Positions 8,959 through 17,657 of a DNA stretch of 64,000 bases are shown piece after piece. The notes below the pieces were generated by a model. It saw only the letters and a list, made by a program, of their open reading frames with translations, was not told where the DNA came from and made no database searches. Made by a program: the position numbers and the translations under genes. Source of the stretch: Microbacterium hibisci (GTDB lineage: Bacteria > Actinomycetota > Actinomycetes > Actinomycetales > Microbacteriaceae); the NCBI RefSeq assembly GCF_015278255.1, contig NZ_JADIJC010000005.1, forward strand, positions 186,001 through 250,000, read 5' to 3'. Each line of letters begins with the position of its first letter. Positions within the stretch are counted from its first letter, which is position 1.

Positions 8959-9777
8959 ATGACGATGCAGACGAGCTCCGCGCCGCCGTCGGGGCGAGAA
9001 CGCCGAGTCGATCGGCACGCGCTCGCGTGGGGCCTGGGGCTGCCCGCGGGGCGTGTTCTGCTGGTGGCCGTCGCGTGCTCGCTGGCCTGGGTGGCTCTCG
9101 TCGCCGGCGCCGGCTGGTCGCCGTACCCCGGACCGCCGCTCGTCACGGCCGTGGCGATGCTGCCGGTGAACGTCGTGTGCCTCGCGGTGGTCGTCCGGCG
9201 CATCCGCGCGACGGGTCGTCGCGTGAGGGACATGATCGGCTATCGGCGTGGGCGCCTGGGCCGCGACATCCTGTGGGGGCTGCTGTGGCTCCTCGTGCTG
9301 TACGTGCCCTTCGCGGTCACGATCATGCTCGTGATGTGGGCGCTGCACGGTGCTGCGATGTTCACCGCTTTCGAGACCGTCTTCTTCGATCCCGAGTCCG
9401 TCCCCGACCTCTCGCCGGCGGTCGCGGCGGTGCTCGCGATCGTCGCGGTCCTCACCTTCGCGCCGCTGAACGCGCCGACCGAGGAGCTGCTCTACCGCGG
9501 CGCCGCGCAGGAAGACCTGTCGAGCCGGATGCCGGTGCCCGCAGCGATCCTCATCTCGGCGGCGTTCTTCGGCCTGCAGCACATCTGGTACGCCCCGACT
9601 TCCGCCGCGGTGGTCGTGTACGCGTGCGCGTTCTTCGTGTGGGGCGTCGGCTCGGGCGTCATCGCCTGGCGCCAGGGCCGCCTGCTGCCGCTCATCATCG
9701 CGCACGGCCTCGTCAACCTGCTCACCACGCTGCCCGCGCTGCTGGTGCCCTTCCTCCTCGCGAACGGACTCTCATGA
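8959..9777 (+). CDS. CPBP-family intramembrane metalloprotease
   Basis: A 272-residue polytopic membrane protein with the three CPBP (Abi/CAAX) signatures: EELLYR with E175, E176 and R180; FGLQH with F204 and H208; HGLVN with H249 and N253. The family includes eukaryotic Rce1 and bacterial proteins tied to prenyl-peptide processing or bacteriocin self-immunity. All catalytic residues are present, so it is probably active. The ATG at 8959 matches the predicted transcription start, hence leaderless; a longer frame from 8941 would overlap the -10 box. First gene of a five-gene operon with an ABC exporter and a winged-helix regulator; its stop overlaps the next start (ATGA). Confidence 0.9.
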   Translation: MTMQTSSAPPSGRERRVDRHALAWGLGLPAGRVLLVAVACSLAWVALVAGAGWSPYPGPPLVTAVAMLPVNVVCLAVVVRRIRATGRRVRDMIGYRRGRLGRDILWGLLWLLVLYVPFAVTIMLVMWALHGAAMFTAFETVFFDPESVPDLSPAVAAVLAIVAVLTFAPLNAPTEELLYRGAAQEDLSSRMPVPAAILISAAFFGLQHIWYAPTSAAVVVYACAFFVWGVGSGVIAWRQGRLLPLIIAHGLVNLLTTLPALLVPFLLANGLS

Positions 9778-10424
9778 ACATCTCCGACGCCCCCGAACCC
9801 GACGAGGAAGAGCCCCGCGACGCCGCGGCGATGCTCGACCTGATGCGCGCTCAGCAGGAGCGCGTGACTCGGCAGATGGCCGCCGAGGTGCCGCTCATCC
9901 TCGCGGCGTGGGGCGTCGCGTGGCTGGTCGGGTTCGGGCTGCTGTGGATGATCGACGGTGCGAAGCCCGCGTTCTCCGTCCCACTCCCTGTGGCCGTCGT
10001 GCTGTTCATCGTGCTGATGGTCGGCGCGCTCGTCGCGACCGCCCTGTTCGGGATCCGCAGCGGCCGCGGCATCCGCGCCTCCGCAGACGCGGCCTTCACC
10101 GGAGCCGTCTACGGGTGGGCGTGGACGATCGCGTTCATCGCGATGTTCGTGTTCGGCACGGCGCTCATCCGCAACGGCATGCCCCCGGAGCTGTCGAACA
10201 TCTACTACCCGACGGCATCATCGCTGCTCGTCGGGCTGCTGTACTTCGTGGGCGGCGGCATCTGGCGCGCGAAGCCGCTGCTGTGGCTCGGCGGCTGGTT
10301 CATCGTGGTGGCGCTGGTGGCGCCTTTCTTCGGCTATCCGACCAACTACCTCGTGTTCGCCCTCGCGGGCGGTGGTGTCTTCCTCGCCGGGGCCGTCGCC
10401 GGCTGGCTGTGGGTGCGCCGATGA
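9774..10424 (+). CDS. Multi-pass membrane protein of unknown function
   Basis: A 216-residue protein not assigned to a named family. An acidic cytosolic N-terminus (about 1-45, rich in Asp/Glu) precedes about six hydrophobic segments: near 46-62, 70-90, 108-130, 143-160, 166-184 and 188-212. The last ends in WLWVRR. It starts inside the CPBP stop codon (ATGA) and ends overlapping the regulator's start, so translation is probably coupled. Position in the operon suggests a partner of the CPBP protease or the ABC permease, but nothing in the sequence shows which. Confidence 0.75.
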   Translation: MNISDAPEPDEEEPRDAAAMLDLMRAQQERVTRQMAAEVPLILAAWGVAWLVGFGLLWMIDGAKPAFSVPLPVAVVLFIVLMVGALVATALFGIRSGRGIRASADAAFTGAVYGWAWTIAFIAMFVFGTALIRNGMPPELSNIYYPTASSLLVGLLYFVGGGIWRAKPLLWLGGWFIVVALVAPFFGYPTNYLVFALAGGGVFLAGAVAGWLWVRR

Positions 10425-10717
10425 CCGAGCTCGACCCCGTCATCCACGCCGCCGCGCGTCTCCGGATCACGGCGACGCTCGCGACGCTCGATCCCGGCGA
10501 GAGCATCGCGTTCCCGCGGCTGCAGGAGCTGCTCGACATGACCGCCGGCAACCTGTCGACGCACGTCCGCAAGCTGGAGGACGCGGGCTACGTCGGAGTG
10601 GAGAAGACCCATCGCGGGCGCACGCCCGTCACCTATCTCGCGCTGACCAGACAGGGCCGCCGCGCGTTCGAGGATTACACCGAGGCCCTGCGCTCCGTAT
10701 TGGGAGAACTGCCATGA
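10421..10717 (+). CDS. Winged-helix transcriptional regulator (MarR/ArsR-like)
   Basis: A 98-residue single-domain DNA-binding protein. Residues about 8-80 form a winged helix, with the recognition-helix region TAGNLSTHVRKLEDAGYV followed by a wing KTHRGRTPVTYLALT. It matches the small HTH_27 group that often sits inside ABC transporter operons. It is coupled on both sides by ATGA overlaps. The most likely target is the palindrome across the operon's own -10 box, giving autoregulation; this is inferred from context. No cysteine metal site or ligand pocket is recognisable. Confidence 0.85.
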   Translation: MTELDPVIHAAARLRITATLATLDPGESIAFPRLQELLDMTAGNLSTHVRKLEDAGYVGVEKTHRGRTPVTYLALTRQGRRAFEDYTEALRSVLGELP

Positions 10718-11625
10718 ATCTCGCGCACTTCGATCGCGCGACGCGCCGCTACGGCGACGTGATCGCCGTCGACGACGTGTCGCTCGACCTCGAACCCGGC
10801 GTCCTCGTCGGGCTTCTCGGCCCCAATGGCGCCGGCAAGACGACACTCCTCGCGCTTCTGCAGGGGCTGCGCCGTCCCACCTCCGGTGTCGTCACGCTGT
10901 TCGGCGGTGATCCGCGGGATGCCAAGAGCCGGCAGCGGCTCGGCAGCACCCCGCAGGAGACCGCCCTGCCCGACACCCTGCGCGTCCGCGAGGTCATCGA
11001 CTACGTCGGAGGCCACTTCGCCGACCGCGTGGCGACCGCCGCACTCGCCGCCGAGTTCGGCCTCGACGACCTGCTGCGACGCCAGTGCGGGTCGCTGTCG
11101 GGTGGGCAGAAGCGGCGTCTCGCGGTGGCACTGGCCTTCGTGGGACGCCCCGCGCTCGTGCTGCTCGACGAGCCGACCACGGGTCTCGACGTCGACGGCC
11201 GCCGTGCGCTCTGGGACGCCATCCGCGGTCAGCACCGCGCGGGTGCGACCGTGGTCGTGACGAGCCATTACCTCGAGGAGATCGAGGCGCTCGCCGAGCG
11301 CGTCGTGGTCGTCGACCGCGGTCGCGTGATCGCGGACGATTCGGTCGAGCGGATCCTCGCCAGAGTCGGGGTCAGCCAGGTACGGCTGCGCACGGCCGAT
11401 CCATCGCGGCTCGCCGGATTGCCGGGCGTCACCCATCGCGAGCACGCCGACGACCGCGAGATCCTGACGGTCGCCGATGCCGACGCCTTCGTCCGCGAGC
11501 TCGTCCGCAGCGGCCTCGACTTCCGCGACCTCTCGGTGCGCGGTGCGTCGCTCGAGGAGGCCTTCCTCGCCCTCACCGCGGCCCGCCGCACCGACGACCC
11601 GGTCGCTCTGGAGGTGGCGTCATGA
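10714..11625 (+). CDS. ABC transporter ATP-binding protein (drug/peptide exporter type)
   Basis: A 303-residue ATPase. Walker A GPNGAGKT is at 36-43, the signature LSGGQKRR at 128-135 and Walker B LVLLDEP at 148-154 with TTGLD after it. A C-terminal extension of about 80 residues resembles the DrrA/CcmA-type exporters. The Walker-B region LDEPTTGLDVDGRRALW is classic for drug-resistance and antibiotic exporters. It starts within the regulator's stop (ATGA) and ends overlapping the permease start, so it surely pairs with that permease. The substrate is unknown. Confidence 0.92.
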   Translation: MNLAHFDRATRRYGDVIAVDDVSLDLEPGVLVGLLGPNGAGKTTLLALLQGLRRPTSGVVTLFGGDPRDAKSRQRLGSTPQETALPDTLRVREVIDYVGGHFADRVATAALAAEFGLDDLLRRQCGSLSGGQKRRLAVALAFVGRPALVLLDEPTTGLDVDGRRALWDAIRGQHRAGATVVVTSHYLEEIEALAERVVVVDRGRVIADDSVERILARVGVSQVRLRTADPSRLAGLPGVTHREHADDREILTVADADAFVRELVRSGLDFRDLSVRGASLEEAFLALTAARRTDDPVALEVAS

Positions 11626-12398
11626 CCGCTGTCGAGGCATCCGTCCCGTCCGTCACACGGCTGACCCTGCTTCACGCACGCTACGGGCTCATCGAGACGT
11701 TCCGCGTGCCGATCGCGGTCATCGGCACGCTCGTGTTCCCCGCCCTCGCGCTGCTCTTCTTCGTCGTTCCCCAGCGCATGGTCGCCGACAATCCGGTGTT
11801 CGCGACCCAGGCCGTGATCTCGCTGTCGGTGTTCGCGGTCATGTCGAACTCGCTGTTCAGCTTCGCGCTCACGATCTCGGAGAACCGTGAGAAGCCGTGG
11901 GACCCGTACCTGCGCACGCTTCCCGCGCCGGGGATCGCCCGCGTGCTCGCGCAGATCCTGTCGACAGGGGTTCTCGGACTCGTCGCGATCGTGCCGGTCA
12001 TCGTCGTCGGCGGCCTCTTCACCGCCGCCGAGGCGCCGCCGCTCCGGGTGCTTGCGGGGATCGTCGCGCTCGCGGTGTCGGCGACGCCGTTCATGCTCAT
12101 CGGCATCGCCATCGGATACGCCTTCCCGTTCAAGGCCGCGATAGCGATCGTGCAGATCGTGATGTTCGGGCTCGCGTTCATCGGCGGACTGTTCCTTCCG
12201 CCGGTGCTCTTCGCCGACTGGCTCGACGCGATCTCGAAGTTCACGCCTTCGCGTCAGGCGCGGGAGTTCGTCATCTGGGCGGTCGAGGGGGGCGCGCTCG
12301 AGTGGTGGGTGTGGGTCGGCATCGTGATCTGGACCGTCGTGATGCTCGCGCTGTCGCTCGTGCTCTTCCGCCGGGACGAGGGGCGGCGCTACCGCTGA
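11622..12398 (+). CDS. ABC-2 type permease
   Basis: A 258-residue integral membrane protein with six predicted helices, matching ABC-2 permeases. It has the usual long loop after helix 2 (ENREKPWDPYLRTLPAP), the coupling-helix region conserved in DrrB/NatB-like exporters. It should dimerise and work with the ATPase encoded just upstream, with which it shares an ATGA overlap. Last gene of the operon; no strong hairpin follows in the 89 bp before the next gene. Confidence 0.88.
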   Translation: MTAVEASVPSVTRLTLLHARYGLIETFRVPIAVIGTLVFPALALLFFVVPQRMVADNPVFATQAVISLSVFAVMSNSLFSFALTISENREKPWDPYLRTLPAPGIARVLAQILSTGVLGLVAIVPVIVVGGLFTAAEAPPLRVLAGIVALAVSATPFMLIGIAIGYAFPFKAAIAIVQIVMFGLAFIGGLFLPPVLFADWLDAISKFTPSRQAREFVIWAVEGGALEWWVWVGIVIWTVVMLALSLVLFRRDEGRRYR

Positions 12399-12475
12399 GG
12401 TGGCGGTCTGGGCCGGCCGGGTGCGATCGCCGCGCCCGAGCCGATCCAGCCGCCCGAGGGCGACTGCGAGGAGCC

Positions 12476-13327
<852 letters not shown>

Positions 13328-13355
13328 CGCCCCGATCCGGAGGGGAGCGGATGCC

Positions 13356-15206
13356 ATGAACCCCCGTCTCGCGGAAGCCACGAGCCCGTACCTGAGAGCC
13401 CACGCGGGCAATCCGGTCTCGTGGTTCCCGTGGGGTGAGGAGGCGTTCGCCGAGGCGCGCCGGCGCGACGTGCCGGTGATGGTGTCGATCGGGTACTCCA
13501 CGTGCCACTGGTGCCATGTCATGGCCCGCGAGTCGTTCGACGATGCCGCCACGGCCGCCGAGCTCGACGACGGCTTCGTCTCGATCAAGGTCGACCGCGA
13601 GGAGCACCCCGAGGTCGACGCCGCCTACATGGCCGCCGCCTCAGCGTTCAGCCCCAGCCTGGGCTGGCCGCTCACCGTGTTCGCGACGCCCGAGGGGCGC
13701 CCGTTCTACGCCGGCACGTACTTCCCCCCGCAGCCGCGCGGCGGCATGCCCGCGTTCCGGCAGGTGCTCGCCGCGGTCCGCGAGGCGTGGACGGAACGGC
13801 GGGATCAGATCGACGAGACAGCGGATGCCGTCGCCGGCGCGCTCGCCGAGGTGCGGGCCGCGGGCCCCGACGCCGAGTCGGCGGCGCCGTCTGCCGACGA
13901 CCTCTCGTCCGCGGCCCACGCGCTGGCCGCTCGCGAGGATCCCCGCCACGGCGGCTTCGGCGACCCTGCCGCCGCAGCACCGAAGTTCCCCGTGGCCACG
14001 GCGCTCCGCTTCCTGCAGACACGCGTCGTCCGAGAACGGGCGGCTGAGGCATCCGCGGTCGCCGACCGCGCGCTCGCCGCGATGGCGGGATCGCCGCTGC
14101 GCGACCCCGTCGAGGGAGGCTTCTTCCGCTACGCGACCCGTCCCGACTGGACGGTGCCGCACTACGAGCGCATGCTGATCGACAACGCCCAGCTGCTCGA
14201 CGTCGCGATGGACGCGGCATCCGCTCGTCATGACGTCGCTCGCGGCATCGCCGGGTTCCTCATCGACGTGCTGCAGCAGCCGGCCGGGGGATTCGGCGCC
14301 GCGCAGGACTCGGAGTCGTGGATCGACGGCGCGCGCAGCGAGGGCGGCTACTACGCCCGGGATGCGGCGGCGCGCGCGGAGCTCGAGCCGCCCGCCGTCG
14401 ACGGCAAGGTGGTGAGCGGCTGGAACGGCCTGGCGATCGGCGCGCTCGCGCGCGCGGCGACCGCGCTGGGAGAGGACCCGTGGATCGAGGCGGCGCGGTG
14501 GGCAGCCGACGCTGTGCTTCAGACCAACGTCGCCCGCGACGGCCGGCTGCTGCGCGCGTCGCTCGACGAGATCCCCTCGCGCGCGCACGCGACGCTCGCC
14601 GACCACGGTCAGCTCGCGTCTGGTCTCGTCGCCCTCGCCGCCGCGACCGGAGAGCCCGCCTACGCAGTGCGGGCGCGCGCGCTGGTCGACGCGTGCGTCG
14701 ACGCCGACGGCCGCGTCGCCGTTCCCGGCGGAGGCGATCCCGTGCTGTCGCAGCAGGGGATCGGAGCGCCGGATGCCGCGTCCGACGGAGACGAGCCCTC
14801 GGGCGTGGCCTCACTCGCCGAGGCCTCCGCCGCGCTGTGGCTGCTGGGCGCCGGCGAGGACTACCGCGCGCTCGCCGAGCGCCTGGTCGCCACCCATGCC
14901 CCAGCGGCCCTCGCGCAGCCGCTCGCGTACGGGGCGCTGCTGCGCGTGGCCGCGACTCTCGCCGTCGCGCCGCGGCAGGTCGTCGTCGTGACCGACGACC
15001 CCGGGGCCGACGTCGCGACCGGGGCCCGCGGCATCCGTGCCGACGTGGTGAGCATCGTCTCACCTGCTCGGGCCGGGGCGCTCGCCGCAGCAGGGTTCTC
15101 CCTCTTCGCCGACAAGGCCCAGCGCGACGGCCTGCCGACCGCGTACGACTGCCGCGACTTCGCGTGCCGGCTGCCCGTGACCGACCCGGCCGATCTCATC
15201 CCGTGA
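13356..15206 (+). CDS. DUF255 (YyaL/spermatogenesis-associated 20) thioredoxin-domain protein
   Basis: A 616-residue protein. The N-terminal thioredoxin-like domain (about 1-165) has the signature [14 protein letters not shown] with C50-x-x-C53-H54, diagnostic of the YyaL/SSP411 family. The remainder is an alpha/alpha-barrel resembling N-acylglucosamine epimerases (for example [17 protein letters not shown]). It is about 50 residues shorter than many members but ends normally. The biochemical role of the family is unsettled; a thiol-redox or sugar-modifying activity has been proposed. It ends 9 bp before the convergent O-mannosyltransferase gene. Confidence 0.9.
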   Translation: MNPRLAEATSPYLRAHAGNPVSWFPWGEEAFAEARRRDVPVMVSIGYSTCHWCHVMARESFDDAATAAELDDGFVSIKVDREEHPEVDAAYMAAASAFSPSLGWPLTVFATPEGRPFYAGTYFPPQPRGGMPAFRQVLAAVREAWTERRDQIDETADAVAGALAEVRAAGPDAESAAPSADDLSSAAHALAAREDPRHGGFGDPAAAAPKFPVATALRFLQTRVVRERAAEASAVADRALAAMAGSPLRDPVEGGFFRYATRPDWTVPHYERMLIDNAQLLDVAMDAASARHDVARGIAGFLIDVLQQPAGGFGAAQDSESWIDGARSEGGYYARDAAARAELEPPAVDGKVVSGWNGLAIGALARAATALGEDPWIEAARWAADAVLQTNVARDGRLLRASLDEIPSRAHATLADHGQLASGLVALAAATGEPAYAVRARALVDACVDADGRVAVPGGGDPVLSQQGIGAPDAASDGDEPSGVASLAEASAALWLLGAGEDYRALAERLVATHAPAALAQPLAYGALLRVAATLAVAPRQVVVVTDDPGADVATGARGIRADVVSIVSPARAGALAAAGFSLFADKAQRDGLPTAYDCRDFACRLPVTDPADLIP

Positions 15207-15215
15207 GAGTGCGGG

Positions 15216-16814
15216 TCAGACCCAGCTGTCCAGCCACATGTGCGAATGCCAGAAGTCGTACGGCACGTTCATCGCCGAGATGACCGGGTACCAGAACGCC
15301 GACAGCGCCAGCGCGACCCCGAGGAACACCAGCACGAGACGCTGACCCGTGAGCCGGCGGTAGGAATCCGCCGACGCCGGGCCCGCGATGTCGCGCAACG
15401 CGAAGGTCAGCGCCAGCAGCATGAACGGCAGGATCAGCACCGTGTAGAACTGGAACACGGTGCGCTCGGGCAGGAACAGCCACGGCACATAGGTGACCGC
15501 GACGCCCGTGAGCACGAGGGCGTGACGCCAGTCGCGCGCGACCACGAATCGGTACGCGAGGTACAGCACGGCCGCCACCCCCGCGTACCAGATGAGCGGG
15601 TTGGGCATCGCCGCGATGACCTCGGAGCACCCCTTGGCCGACGTGCAGCCGTCCACGCCCAGAGCGTCGTGGTGGTAGTACACGCTGGTCGGCCGCAGGA
15701 GGAGCGGCCACTGCCACGCCGGGCTCTCGTACGCGTGGCCCGCGGTGATGCCCGCCGTGGAGTTGTACATCGCGACGTGGTACAGCCACAGGCTCTCGAG
15801 GGGGTTGCTTCCCGCGTGGCGGTCGTAGCCGCCGTCGGTCACGAGCCAGCCGGTCCACGACGCGAGGTATACGACGAGAGCGACCGGCACGAACAGCACG
15901 AATGTCACGGCACCCTGGCGCACGGCATCCGTCGGCCAGAACAGCACCCCCGCGCGCCGCCGCGCGAGCGCATCGGTGACCACGAGATAGATGCCGAGCC
16001 CGGCGAGCACCCACGCACCCGACCATTTGACGGCGCTCGCCGCACCCAGCGCGGCGCCGGCCGCGACGATCCAGGGGCGGTTCCACAGCACCGGTCCCCA
16101 GGACGGCGCCACATCGCCCACGCGCCGGGCGGCCACCGTCTCGGCGATCCGGGTCATGGTGCGGTCCCGATCGCGCAGCACGAAGAGGAACGCCAGCAGC
16201 ACGAAGAACGTCAGCGACGTGTCCAGCAGCGCGACGCGGCTCATCGAGATCGCGAGCCCGTCGACGGCCATCAGGAGCCCGGCGACCACGGCGAAGGTGG
16301 TCGAGCGCGTGAGCCGCTTCGCGATCAGCATGAGCACCAGCACCGCGGCGACGCCGAGGAGCGCCGTCGTGATGCGCCAGCCCCATCCCGACTCCGGGCC
16401 GAGCGCCATCATGCCGAGCGCGATGATCCACTTGCCGAGCGGCGGATGCACGACGAACGCCGGGTTGGTGGTGAAGACGTTCGGGTCGCCCGACAGGAAC
16501 CTCTCGTTGCCGTCGGAGGGCCAGGATGCCTCGTACCCGAGATTCAGCAGCGTCCAGGCGTCCTTGACGTAGTACGTCTCGTCGAACTGGTTCATGAGGT
16601 CGTGCGCGGCGGCGAGGTTCCACAGGCGCAGCACCGCGGCGATGACGAGCACCACGGCCGGCCCGAGCCACGCGTAGAGCCGCCGGGCCCGGGCATCCTC
16701 GTTCACCCGACGCGAGAAGCGGTCGTACAGGCTGGGTCGTGCCGGGGGGAGGAGGGGCGCGGCGGGCGGTTCGGCACTGTGCTGGTCGACAGCGGGCCGC
16801 GGGGCGTCCGTCAC
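15216..16814 (-). CDS. Protein O-mannosyltransferase (Pmt, GT39)
   Basis: A 532-residue polytopic glycosyltransferase. A short cytosolic N-terminus (1-47, Pro/Ala-rich then basic) leads to about ten to eleven membrane helices. The first extracellular loop carries the catalytic acidic pair in QFDETYYVKDAW (D78, E79). Actinobacterial Pmt moves mannose from polyprenyl-phosphomannose to Ser/Thr of secreted proteins as they leave the Sec translocon. Likely acceptors include the two Ser/Thr-rich surface proteins in this window (inference). The GTG start sits 7 nt after a TAGACT -10 box that overlaps the rsmI promoter; longer frames would run into rsmI. In many actinobacteria pmt and rsmI are likewise neighbours. 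Confidence 0.92.
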   Translation of the reverse strand: MTDAPRPAVDQHSAEPPAAPLLPPARPSLYDRFSRRVNEDARARRLYAWLGPAVVLVIAAVLRLWNLAAAHDLMNQFDETYYVKDAWTLLNLGYEASWPSDGNERFLSGDPNVFTTNPAFVVHPPLGKWIIALGMMALGPESGWGWRITTALLGVAAVLVLMLIAKRLTRSTTFAVVAGLLMAVDGLAISMSRVALLDTSLTFFVLLAFLFVLRDRDRTMTRIAETVAARRVGDVAPSWGPVLWNRPWIVAAGAALGAASAVKWSGAWVLAGLGIYLVVTDALARRRAGVLFWPTDAVRQGAVTFVLFVPVALVVYLASWTGWLVTDGGYDRHAGSNPLESLWLYHVAMYNSTAGITAGHAYESPAWQWPLLLRPTSVYYHHDALGVDGCTSAKGCSEVIAAMPNPLIWYAGVAAVLYLAYRFVVARDWRHALVLTGVAVTYVPWLFLPERTVFQFYTVLILPFMLLALTFALRDIAGPASADSYRRLTGQRLVLVFLGVALALSAFWYPVISAMNVPYDFWHSHMWLDSWV

Positions 16815-16821
16815 GCCGCCA

Positions 16822-16831
16822 AGTCTAGGCT
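16822..16831. promoter_or_regulatory. Overlapping divergent -10 boxes for pmt and rsmI
   Basis: Ten bases hold two -10 boxes that share two base pairs: TAGACT on the minus strand (16822-16827) for the O-mannosyltransferase and TAGGCT on the plus strand (16826-16831) for rsmI. Both GTG starts lie 7 nt away, so the two start codons are separated by only 24 bp. Both messages would be leaderless, and polymerase could occupy only one direction at a time. Confidence 0.6.
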
Positions 16832-16838
16832 GAGGGGC

Positions 16839-17657
16839 GTGATCATCCTCGCGGCGACGCCCATCGGAAACCTCGGGGACGCCTCCCGCCGCCTCGTCGA
16901 GGCGCTCGAACAGGCGACCGTCGTCGCCGCGGAAGACACCCGGACCACCCAGCGCCTGCTGGCCGCCCTCGGTGTCGCGAACCGCCCGCGGCTGATCGCC
17001 CTGCACGACCACAACGAGAAGGAGCGCGCGCCCGAGCTCGTTGAGCTCGCGCGCGACCAGGACGTGCTCGTGCTGAGCGACGCCGGCATGCCGACGGTGA
17101 GCGACCCGGGCTACGGGCTCGTCGCGGCCGCGGCGGCGGCCGGTGTCGACGTCACCGCGATCCCGGGCCCGAGCGCCGTCGTGACCGCGCTCGCGGTCTC
17201 AGGTCTGCCGACCGACCGGTTCACCTTCGAGGGGTTCGTCGCCCGCAAGGCGGGAGAGCGGGCCGCGGCGCTCCGAGCGCTCTCGTCCGAACCGCGCACC
17301 ATGGTCTTCTTCGAGGCGCCGTCGCGCGTCGCGGCGACGCTCGCCGACATGGCCGCGGCGTTCGGCTCGGAACGCCGCGCTGCGGTATGCCGCGAGCTGA
17401 CGAAGCTGCACGAGGAGGTCGCCCGCGGACCTCTCGCAGAGCTCGCGACCTGGGCCGAAGCCGGCGTCCGCGGGGAGCTCGTGATCGTCGTCGAGGGCGC
17501 GCCCGCGCGCGCCGTCGCCTTCCCCGACGCGGTGACGCAGGTGCTCGAGCTCGTCCGGGGTGGGACGAGGCTGAAGGAGGCCGCGGCTGAAGTGTCCGGT
17601 CTCACCGGACACTCCAGCCGCGAGCTGTATCAGGCCGCGCTCTCCGTGCGCGGGTAG
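16839..17657 (+). CDS. rsmI: 16S rRNA (cytidine1402-2'-O)-methyltransferase RsmI
   Basis: A 272-residue tetrapyrrole-methylase-fold enzyme. The N-terminus VIILAATPIGNLGDAS and the loop LSDAGMPTVSDPG are signature segments for SAM binding in RsmI. It 2'-O-methylates C1402 of 16S rRNA in the decoding centre. The GTG start at 16839 places the TPIGNL motif at the right distance; the open frame upstream is antisense to the O-mannosyltransferase. Its last 28 bp overlap the end of the convergent surface-protein gene. A strong stem-loop (17585-17619) is encoded within its final codons. Confidence 0.95.
   Translation: MIILAATPIGNLGDASRRLVEALEQATVVAAEDTRTTQRLLAALGVANRPRLIALHDHNEKERAPELVELARDQDVLVLSDAGMPTVSDPGYGLVAAAAAAGVDVTAIPGPSAVVTALAVSGLPTDRFTFEGFVARKAGERAAALRALSSEPRTMVFFEAPSRVAATLADMAAAFGSERRAAVCRELTKLHEEVARGPLAELATWAEAGVRGELVIVVEGAPARAVAFPDAVTQVLELVRGGTRLKEAAAEVSGLTGHSSRELYQAALSVRG
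17585..17619 (-). terminator. Hairpin terminator of the surface-protein gene, inside rsmI
   Basis: Arms GGCTGAAGTGTCCGGT (17585-17600) and ACCGGACACTCCAGCC (17604-17619) pair with one mismatch around a 3-nt loop CTC. It lies 10 nt past the stop codon of the minus-strand surface gene, so it can terminate that transcript, yet it is fully within the rsmI coding frame. Confidence 0.6.
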
